This document shows positions 1 through 5,150 of a DNA stretch of 5,150 nt, one piece after another. The DNA is from Prevotellaceae bacterium. GTDB taxonomy: Bacteria > Bacteroidota > Bacteroidia > Bacteroidales > Bacteroidaceae. Where the stretch lies: the NCBI GenBank assembly GCA_030536165.1, contig JAUNQM010000037.1, positions 1 to 5,150 of the forward strand. The letters run 5' to 3'. Under the pieces are notes generated by a model. The model was given only the letters and a program-made list of their open reading frames with translations, was not told where the DNA came from and did not search any database. Each line of letters starts with the position of its first letter. The stretch's first letter is position 1. The position numbers and the translations under genes are program-made.

Positions 1-8
1 ATAACTTG

Positions 9-43
9 GTTCGGCTGCGTGATTAGCGCAGCCGAACTTTTTT
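9..43 (+). terminator. Rho-independent terminator of a convergent gene to the left
   Basis: A perfect 11-bp GC-rich stem (9-19 paired with 27-37, GTTCGGCTGCG with CGCAGCCGAAC) closes a 7-nt loop and is followed at once by six T residues (38-43). This is the textbook intrinsic terminator for plus-strand transcription. A TAA at 2-4 could be the stop of the gene it serves, but the coding region lies outside the window. Read on the minus strand, the stem is followed by CAAGTTAT rather than a U-tract. It would therefore be a weak terminator for the receptor transcript, which ends 43 bp away, although some bidirectional effect is possible. Confidence 0.85.
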
Positions 44-80
44 CCCGATTTCCATACGTCAGCCTTGCCTTTCTGATTTA

Positions 81-2474
81 TTAGAACTCAAACAGGAGTC
101 TTGCGTTGATTTGGCGGCCAGTGAGGTAGTTTGGCACGGCAAACTGCTGACCGGTGACGTCGGTTACCCAGTAGTAGGAATTGACGTTGTTGATGCCGAA
201 GATGTTGAAGCAGTCGAGTTCTGCCCACACGTTCTTGAGTGTTTTCCCTTTCTTCTTCTGTCCGTCGGCGTTCTCGTTGTTGACGATGCGGTAGCTCATG
301 CCGATGTCGGCACGACGGTATGCCGGTGCTCGGAACACTTGTTTTTCAAGTCCTGTGTGTGGCGGTCCGAATGGGAGTCCTCCGGCATAACTGAGCTTGA
401 GGGTCATCTTCCAACGGTCGGAGCCAGGGAAGTAGTCGGTGAAGTAGAGGTTGGCGCTGAATCCCTGGTCGGTAGGCATTGGTATCCACGAACCGTTAAG
501 GTGCTGCTGTGCCTTCATATAGGAGAGGCTGAGCCACGAGTCGTTGCCTGGCACGAACTCTCCGTAGATTTTGAGGTCAACACCAGCTGCGTATCCGTTG
601 CAGAGGTTTTGTCCGTAATAGACAACCTTGACGTTGTTCACATTGTAAGGTATGAGGTCGGAGAGGTTCTTGTAATAGATTTCTGCAGAGAGTTTATAAG
701 GACGGTCCTGCACGCTGAACTTGTAGTCCATAGCTGCAATGGCGTGGATGGATCGCTGTGATTTGATGTTCTGGTTGAGCGTTACGGTGGTGACTCCGTT
801 GATGGTTGTCGTGTCACGCAGTTCTTTATAGAATGGTGTCTGATAGTAGAGACCTGTGGCAAAGCGGAAGGTGAAGTCGCTGTTGAATGCTGGCACGATG
901 CCAAGTGATACGCGTGGCGAAAGTAGGCTTTCCTTGTTATAGTCCCAGTGAGAGAATCGGAGTCCGTAGTTGAGAGTATAGAAGGTCTCGTTGCCTGTGC
1001 CTTTGAACTTGTATGTGTCTTGCAGGAAGAATTCTATTTTCTTGCTGTCAATCTTGTTTTGTGAGTGGAGGGAATAGATGAGCTGTAGCGCGTCGGCGGT
1101 GCGTGGCATGGAGTAGCCGCTTGAGTCGCGCATCTCGTATTCGCGTGCATTTTCCTCTACACTTTCAATCTTGTAGGTGATACCGCCCTTGATGTGGTGT
1201 GAACGCATCTTGTGGTCGGCAAGAATCTGGAAACTTCCTACCTTATAGGTAAGGTAGTTACGCGCGTGCTCCATGTAGGTGCCTACACCAAGGTTGTTTA
1301 GCACTTCGGCTTCGTCGAGCCAGTATTGGCCTTGAATGTCGTAGGTCTCTTGTTCCTTGGAGTGGAAACCAGATGCGAGGAACTGGACGTTGGTAGCGTC
1401 ACCGATATGGCGTGTGATGCCGAGTGAACCGAAGAAGGTGCGGAAGATATCTTTCTCCTGTCCGTCGAAATACACCTTGAATGAGCGCACTTCTTCCATA
1501 GTTCCGAATGAAGTCTCGCGGTCGCCTGGCTTGAAATTATAGTGGTTCTCAGAGATGTTGCCGATGAAGTCGAGAGTCCAGTTCTTATTTGGGTTGTAGC
1601 TGATGTATGTCTGGTAGTCGAGTTGGTTAGGATTGTATTCGCCTTTGGTCTCGAGCGATGAGAGGAGGTAGCGGTTTGTCTTGTAACGCAGTCCGTGGGT
1701 CATGGAGAATTTCTTGTTGCCAGTGCCAATGTAGCCCGATGCACCGAGGAGCGATGCCGAGGCAGAGGCTTCGAAGTGGGTTGGCTTCTTGTAGGTGATA
1801 TCAAGTGCCGATGACATCTTGTCGGCATACTGCGCTGCAAATCCTCCAGCCGAGAAGCTAATGTTTTCGACCATGTCGGGGTTGATGATGCTTAGGCCTT
1901 CTTGCTCGCCGCTACGGATGAGTAGTGGACGATAGACCTCCACATTATTTATATAAACGGAATTCTCGTCGAAGCTTCCTCCACGAACATTGTATTGCGA
2001 TGATAATTCGCTATGGGTGGATACTCCCGCCTGCTGCTGAATGAGTTCCTCAACACCGTTGCCTGTGGTGGATGGCATTGTCTTCATGCCTTTCACGTCG
2101 ATTTTTTGCTCCATGTCGCGCTGGCGTTGCTTTTCGGTGACAACGACTTCGCCAAGTTCGATACCTGGCAGAGAAATGTTCATCGTAATCGTTCCCTTTG
2201 GCTTGTAAAGCATGCGCTTGCGAGTCTGGTAGCCGACCATTGAGAATCGGATTTCTACGCTGTCAGCACTCTGTAGTGTTATCTTATACTCGCCCTTGAA
2301 GTCGGCAATCTTAGCCACGCCCTGCGATGTGCAGGAGACGGTGGCGAGTTCGATGGCGTTGTTGTCGCTGTCGGTTACACGTCCTTTAAGGGTGAAGGTG
2401 TCTGCAAAGGCTTGCAAAGGCAATGCCATGATGCAGACGAGAATTATGTTTTTTATAATAAATGCTTTTTTCAT
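81..2474 (-). CDS. TonB-dependent outer-membrane receptor with N-terminal CarboxypepD-regulatory-like domain
   Basis: The 797-residue product is an outer-membrane beta-barrel expected to import a scarce substrate using energy from TonB-ExbBD. Residues 1-24 form a type I signal peptide: KK n-region, hydrophobic core, and AFA before the cut at D25. Residues about 27-113 form a carboxypeptidase-regulatory-like beta-sandwich ending in LGEVVVTE. The plug domain spans about 125-230, with VRGGSFDENSVYINNVEVYR (163-182) and a FSAGGFAAQYADKMSSALDI stretch (207-226). The rest is barrel, ending in the terminal Phe typical of outer-membrane proteins. The start is fixed because TAA and TAG lie in frame directly before the ATG. 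The length and the absence of a SusD-like neighbour argue against a SusC glycan transporter. From memory, the plug wording matches a conserved Bacteroidetes receptor family without an assigned ligand. The substrate cannot be read from sequence, and no TonB box is clear. The gene is intact, with no frameshift. Confidence 0.93.
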   Translation of the reverse strand: MKKAFIIKNIILVCIMALPLQAFADTFTLKGRVTDSDNNAIELATVSCTSQGVAKIADFKGEYKITLQSADSVEIRFSMVGYQTRKRMLYKPKGTITMNISLPGIELGEVVVTEKQRQRDMEQKIDVKGMKTMPSTTGNGVEELIQQQAGVSTHSELSSQYNVRGGSFDENSVYINNVEVYRPLLIRSGEQEGLSIINPDMVENISFSAGGFAAQYADKMSSALDITYKKPTHFEASASASLLGASGYIGTGNKKFSMTHGLRYKTNRYLLSSLETKGEYNPNQLDYQTYISYNPNKNWTLDFIGNISENHYNFKPGDRETSFGTMEEVRSFKVYFDGQEKDIFRTFFGSLGITRHIGDATNVQFLASGFHSKEQETYDIQGQYWLDEAEVLNNLGVGTYMEHARNYLTYKVGSFQILADHKMRSHHIKGGITYKIESVEENAREYEMRDSSGYSMPRTADALQLIYSLHSQNKIDSKKIEFFLQDTYKFKGTGNETFYTLNYGLRFSHWDYNKESLLSPRVSLGIVPAFNSDFTFRFATGLYYQTPFYKELRDTTTINGVTTVTLNQNIKSQRSIHAIAAMDYKFSVQDRPYKLSAEIYYKNLSDLIPYNVNNVKVVYYGQNLCNGYAAGVDLKIYGEFVPGNDSWLSLSYMKAQQHLNGSWIPMPTDQGFSANLYFTDYFPGSDRWKMTLKLSYAGGLPFGPPHTGLEKQVFRAPAYRRADIGMSYRIVNNENADGQKKKGKTLKNVWAELDCFNIFGINNVNSYYWVTDVTGQQFAVPNYLTGRQINARLLFEF

Positions 2475-2489
2475 CTATTATAAAACGGA

Positions 2490-2503
2490 AAACAGGGCTG
2501 TTT
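2490..2503. promoter_or_regulatory. Short palindrome just upstream of the receptor start
   Basis: AAACAG and CTGTTT form a perfect 6-bp inverted repeat separated by GG, 15-28 nt ahead of the receptor ATG. Its small spacer suits a DNA-binding dimer better than an RNA hairpin. A TATAAT string lies between it and the ATG, but too close to the start codon to act as its -10 element. No Bacteroidetes-type TAnnTTTG element was found nearby. A role as an operator is conjecture, and a 6+6 repeat can arise by chance. Confidence 0.25.
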
Positions 2504-2528
2504 ATTGTATGAGAGTGGAAAGGTTTTG

Positions 2529-2547
2529 CCCATGATGGAGTCATGGG
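2529..2547 (-). other. Hairpin in the folC 3' region
   Basis: CCCATGA (2529-2535) and TCATGGG (2541-2547) form a perfect 7-bp stem with a 5-nt loop, beginning 11 nt after the folC stop codon. On the minus strand the stem is followed by CAAAACC, and on the plus strand by GACGG, so it lacks the U-tract of an intrinsic terminator. It may protect the folC mRNA 3' end or partly separate folC from the receptor gene. It could also have no function. Confidence 0.35.
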
Positions 2548-2558
2548 GACGGAAGCTG

Positions 2559-3827
2559 TTATTGGATGCTTGCTTTCAGGAAGTCGGCAACGATGAAACT
2601 GCTTCCTCCGACGTAAATGAAATCGTCTGCGGTGGCATTGCCGAGAGCGGTAGCGTAGGCTTCTGCAACGGATGAGTAATGACTGCCCTCTATGCTCAAC
2701 GTGGATGCAAGGGAAGAAAGTTTGTCGGCTGGCATGGCACGGCTGACAGATGCCTGAGTGAAATAGAAAGTGACATCTTTGCCTTTGAGGTTATCTCGAA
2801 TAAGACGAAGGATGCCAGTGATGTCTTTGTCGTTGACAAAACCCAGTATAAGATGCAGATGGCGGCATGGAGTATCGGCAATTTGACGGACGAGATATTT
2901 CCAACCGCCGATGTTATGCCCAGTGTCGCAGACAACGAGGGGATGTTCTTGCATTTTCTGCCAGCGCCCCATGAGTCCTGTGAGTTCACATACGTGGGCG
3001 AAGGCGTCGCGTATAGAATCATCTTTAATCCCACAAGAAGGAGCGAGAATGTTAAGTGCTGTAAGGATTGTCTGCTGATTTTTCTCCTGACAGTAGCCCT
3101 TGAGCTCGGCTTCTTTGATAGTGAACGGTATTTGCTGTTCTTCAGCAAAGATGATAGGCGCACCAACTTCATTAGCCTTGTTGAGGAATACAGGCTTGGT
3201 CTCTGGAAGAGCCTCGCCGATTACGACTGGTATGCCAGTCTTGATTATTCCCGCTTTTTCAGCAGCAATCTCTGCAAGGGTGTTGCCAAGGAACTGCGTG
3301 TGGTCGAGGCTGATGTTGGTAATGACCGATAGGATAGGGGAGATGATGTTTGTGCAGTCGAGCCTTCCTCCAAGTCCAACTTCCACAACGGCAATGTCGA
3401 TGTCTTCGTCGGCAAAGTAGCGGAACGCCATTGCTGTAGCAAGTTCAAAGAATGAGAAACCTAATCTTCCCTCCTTAATCTCCTTGCCATAGGTGGTGCG
3501 AATGTCCTCGACGAAACGTATGACGTAATCCTCGCTGATAGTGGCACCGTTGATACGGATGCGTTCACGGAAGTCAATAAGGTGTGGTGATGTGTAGAGG
3601 CCGACTTTATAGCCAGCACATTGGAGAGCGGCGGCAATGGTATGAGAACAGGAACCTTTGCCGTTGGTTCCTGCTATATGGATTGAACGAAACTGACGAT
3701 GGGGATGATGGAAGTGAGCATCGAGAAGGTGTGTGTTGCTCAGTCCTTCCTTGTAAGCACCAGCCCCGACATTCTGGAATAATGGCGCACTGGTGAAAAG
3801 ATAATCTATCGCTTCGTCGTAAGTCAT
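2559..3827 (-). CDS. folC: Bifunctional dihydrofolate synthase / folylpolyglutamate synthase
   Basis: This cytoplasmic Mur-ligase-family enzyme adds glutamate to dihydropteroate to make dihydrofolate, then extends polyglutamate tails on folates, using ATP. The 422 residues match the usual FolC length. Visible motifs in order are the P-loop AGTNGKGSC (52-60), TSPHL followed by RERIRING (79-94), VEVGLGGRLDCTN (148-160; E149 is a likely magnesium ligand), SLDHTQFLG (173-181; H176 is a likely metal ligand), EKAGII with K191 as the candidate carbamylated lysine, MGRWQ (286-290), DTGHN (301-305) opening the C-terminal domain, and GGSSFIVADF near the end. DTGHN stands where many homologues have D-x-AHN. 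The MTYDEAIDYLF start fits the family, and no closer in-frame ATG lies upstream before dnaJ. It follows dnaJ by 56 bp on the same strand. The leader is A-rich without a Shine-Dalgarno sequence. Confidence 0.96.
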   Translation of the reverse strand: MTYDEAIDYLFTSAPLFQNVGAGAYKEGLSNTHLLDAHFHHPHRQFRSIHIAGTNGKGSCSHTIAAALQCAGYKVGLYTSPHLIDFRERIRINGATISEDYVIRFVEDIRTTYGKEIKEGRLGFSFFELATAMAFRYFADEDIDIAVVEVGLGGRLDCTNIISPILSVITNISLDHTQFLGNTLAEIAAEKAGIIKTGIPVVIGEALPETKPVFLNKANEVGAPIIFAEEQQIPFTIKEAELKGYCQEKNQQTILTALNILAPSCGIKDDSIRDAFAHVCELTGLMGRWQKMQEHPLVVCDTGHNIGGWKYLVRQIADTPCRHLHLILGFVNDKDITGILRLIRDNLKGKDVTFYFTQASVSRAMPADKLSSLASTLSIEGSHYSSVAEAYATALGNATADDFIYVGGSSFIVADFLKASIQ

Positions 3828-3852
3828 ATTTGCAGTTTTGCTTTTTCGACCT

Positions 3853-3880
3853 AAAACCAGAAACTTGAAACCTGAAACTC
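3853..3880. repeat. Tandem 7-bp repeat between dnaJ and folC
   Basis: Three consecutive heptamers, GAAACTT, GAAACCT and GAAACTC (3860-3880), are preceded by a degenerate fourth, AAAACCA (3853-3859). They fill half of the 56-bp gap between the dnaJ stop and the folC start. The units differ at only the last two positions. On the transcribed strand the array reads as repeated GTTTC. No promoter, stem or terminator is apparent in it. Short A-tract repeats of this sort are, from general familiarity, common in intergenic DNA of Prevotella and Bacteroides; their role is unknown to me. Confidence 0.7.
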
Positions 3881-3883
3881 TTT

Positions 3884-5074
3884 TTACTTGAAATAGTTGC
3901 GGAACTTGTCGAAGATAGAGTCTTTGATGCTTTCGCTGCCCTTGAAGTTGTCGTGGTCTTTCAGTTTCTCAAGTATCTTCTTTTCATCGTCGTTAAGACT
4001 TTCAGGCACATAGACCGTGATGTTGACAATTTCGTCGCCAGTCATGCTGCCATAGCCATACTGATTTACTGTTGGGAATCCTTTTCCCCTAAGTCGTAAC
4101 GCCTTGCCTGACTGTGTTCCTGGAGCGATTTTAATGCGCACTTTACCTCCGCCGATGACAGGCACTTCGGCTGTTCCGCCTAAGGCTGCTGTAGGGAAGT
4201 CGAGGATGAGATTGTAGATGACGTCGTTTCCGTCGCGTATCAATTCCTTGTCTGGTTCTTCCTCGATGAGCACCTGAAGGTCGCCGGCAATACCATTGTG
4301 ATGTGCTGCGTTGCCTTTGCCAGGAACTGTGACAACCATACCTTGTTCGACACCGGCAGGGATTTTAACCTCAACGATTTCTTCTCCTTTGATAACGCCT
4401 GTGCCGTTGCACTCCTTGCACTTATTCTTTATTATTGTGCCTTCGCCTTGACATTGCGGACATACGCTCTGACTCTGCATGATGCCAAACGGACTTTGCG
4501 TGGTGCGTGTGACGTATCCCGTGCCGTGGCATGTAGGGCATTGCTCGGTAGCGTTAGAACCTTCGCCGCCAGTGCCGTGGCAATGAGAGCATGTAATATC
4601 GCGTCTTACCTTAAACTTCTTTGTCGTTCCGTTTTGTATTTCTTCGTAAGTGAGGCGAACCTTCATACGTAGGTCACTGCCTTTCTGTACAGGTTTGCGT
4701 CGGCTGCCACCGCCACCTCCGCTAAAGAAGTCGCTAAAACCACCGAAGCCACCACCCATACGTCCGCCGAAGATGTCGCCAAACATAGAGAAAATGTCAT
4801 CTACATTGCTGAAACCTCCGAATCCGCCACCACCACCGGCTGCTCCGTTGAGTCCTTCGAAACCAAACTGGTCGTACATCTGCTTCTTCTTTTCATCAGA
4901 GAGAACAGAATATGCTTCGGCTGCTTCCTTGAATTTCTCTTCGGCAGTCTTGTCGCCTGGGTTGCGGTCAGGGTGATATTTAATAGCCAATTTGCGGTAG
5001 GCTTTCTTTATTTCGTCGGCTGAGGCATCTTTGCCGACGCCTAAGACTTCATAGTAATCTCTTTTGTTTGCCAT
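3884..5074 (-). CDS. dnaJ: Molecular chaperone DnaJ (Hsp40, class A)
   Basis: DnaJ delivers unfolded clients to DnaK in the cytoplasm and triggers DnaK ATP hydrolysis; GrpE then resets the cycle. The 396-residue protein has the full class A layout. The J domain covers about 5-72, with the catalytic HPD at 34-36 and the flanking KKAYRKLA and YSVLSD helices. The Gly/Phe linker at about 73-125 is very glycine rich and carries VDDIFSMFGDIFGG. The cysteine-rich domain has all four CxxCxGxG zinc motifs, starting at C162, C179, C205 and C219. The two client-binding beta domains follow, with LRLRGKGFP (326-334) near the end, then a C-terminal dimerization segment. No key residue is missing. The start MANKRDYYEVLG is the family start. 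The leader is A-rich with no Shine-Dalgarno sequence. grpE is the usual upstream partner but would lie beyond the right edge. No heat-shock operator such as CIRCE was seen in the 76 bp available. Confidence 0.98.
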   Translation of the reverse strand: MANKRDYYEVLGVGKDASADEIKKAYRKLAIKYHPDRNPGDKTAEEKFKEAAEAYSVLSDEKKKQMYDQFGFEGLNGAAGGGGGFGGFSNVDDIFSMFGDIFGGRMGGGFGGFSDFFSGGGGGSRRKPVQKGSDLRMKVRLTYEEIQNGTTKKFKVRRDITCSHCHGTGGEGSNATEQCPTCHGTGYVTRTTQSPFGIMQSQSVCPQCQGEGTIIKNKCKECNGTGVIKGEEIVEVKIPAGVEQGMVVTVPGKGNAAHHNGIAGDLQVLIEEEPDKELIRDGNDVIYNLILDFPTAALGGTAEVPVIGGGKVRIKIAPGTQSGKALRLRGKGFPTVNQYGYGSMTGDEIVNITVYVPESLNDDEKKILEKLKDHDNFKGSESIKDSIFDKFRNYFK

Positions 5075-5076
5075 GT

Positions 5077-5108
5077 GGTTTTACGGTTTTGCGATTTTAT
5101 GGTTTGCA
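5077..5108. repeat. Degenerate tandem 8-bp repeat at the dnaJ leader
   Basis: Four octamers lie end to end: GGTTTTAC, GGTTTTGC, GATTTTAT and the poorer GGTTTGCA. They start 2 bp upstream of the dnaJ ATG. On the coding strand the array forms an A-rich leader built from AAAACC-like units. In Bacteroidetes, A-rich leaders often take the place of a Shine-Dalgarno sequence, so the array may help translation initiation. Its regular period of 8 is nevertheless unusual for simple A-richness. Confidence 0.6.
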
Positions 5109-5114
5109 GTTGTG

Positions 5115-5134
5115 ACCTCGGGAAAAGCCGAGGT
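5115..5134. other. Hairpin upstream of dnaJ
   Basis: ACCTCGG (5115-5121) and CCGAGGT (5128-5134) form a perfect 7-bp GC-rich stem with a 6-nt loop, 40-59 bp ahead of the dnaJ start. Neither strand has a T-run after the stem, so it is not a standard intrinsic terminator. It could be an mRNA stability or processing element between dnaJ and its upstream neighbour, or a protein-binding palindrome. It does not match the CIRCE heat-shock operator, whose arms are TTAGCACTC and GAGTGCTAA. Confidence 0.4.
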
Positions 5135-5150
5135 AATGGTAGCTTGAAAC

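Noticed and set aside
111..761. Open frame of 216 codons on the plus strand inside the receptor gene
   Set aside because: It lies wholly antisense to a receptor with clear domain structure, its translation is valine-rich and without any recognisable motif, and it has no leader of its own. It is a shadow of the real gene.
2403..2421. Direct repeat TGCAAAGGC with 10-bp spacing in the receptor signal peptide
   Set aside because: There are only two copies, within codons for the L-P-L-Q-A-F-A stretch before the cleavage site. This is compatible with chance and codon choice, and the reading frame is intact.
2475..2486. TATAAT string as a -10 promoter element for the receptor
   Set aside because: It lies only a few bases before the ATG, leaving no room for a transcript start and leader, and Bacteroidetes primary promoters use a TAnnTTTG element, which was not found here.
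2679..3332. Open frame of 217 codons on the plus strand inside folC
   Set aside because: It is antisense to conserved FolC sequence and shows no family motif, so it is a by-product of codon bias.
3649..3673. Perfect 8-bp inverted repeat CAGGAACC / GGTTCCTG inside folC
   Set aside because: It falls exactly on the codons for the P-loop GTNGKGS, where Gly-Thr and Gly-Ser codons naturally mirror each other. The coding constraint explains it.
4650..4976. Proline-rich open frame on the plus strand opposite the start of dnaJ
   Set aside because: The proline runs are simply the complement of the glycine codons in the DnaJ Gly/Phe linker.
5075..5150. C-terminus of grpE in the last 76 bp
   Set aside because: None of the three minus-strand frames reads as a recognisable GrpE tail, and the region looks intergenic (repeat plus hairpin). 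grpE may lie further right but cannot be called from this window.

Overview
The window looks like an ordinary core segment of a Bacteroidales chromosome, probably Prevotella-like or Bacteroides-like. That placement is inferred from an outer-membrane receptor that begins with a CarboxypepD-regulatory-like domain, from the style of FolC and DnaJ, and from A/T-rich leaders without Shine-Dalgarno sequences. No tRNA, rRNA, CRISPR array, insertion sequence or phage gene was seen.

All three genes lie on the minus strand, so transcription runs from right to left. In that order they are dnaJ (5074 to 3884, Hsp40 co-chaperone), folC (3827 to 2559, dihydrofolate/folylpolyglutamate synthase) and an 797-residue TonB-dependent receptor of unknown substrate (2474 to 81). 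All three appear full length. The gaps are 56 bp (dnaJ-folC) and 84 bp (folC-receptor). This spacing permits read-through, but the gaps carry repeats or hairpins and no clear promoter or intrinsic terminator on the minus strand. At the left edge, a strong rho-independent terminator on the plus strand (9-43) marks the end of a convergent gene lying outside the window. At the right edge, 76 bp upstream of dnaJ hold a short degenerate repeat and a hairpin; grpE is the usual upstream neighbour of dnaJ but is not visible here.

The three products serve different processes: protein folding in the cytoplasm, folate metabolism in the cytoplasm, and TonB-powered uptake at the outer membrane. Nothing in the sequence ties them into one pathway. 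I see no undescribed system. The most unusual material is intergenic: tandem 7-bp and 8-bp A-tract repeats flanking dnaJ, and small inverted repeats before and after folC and ahead of the receptor.
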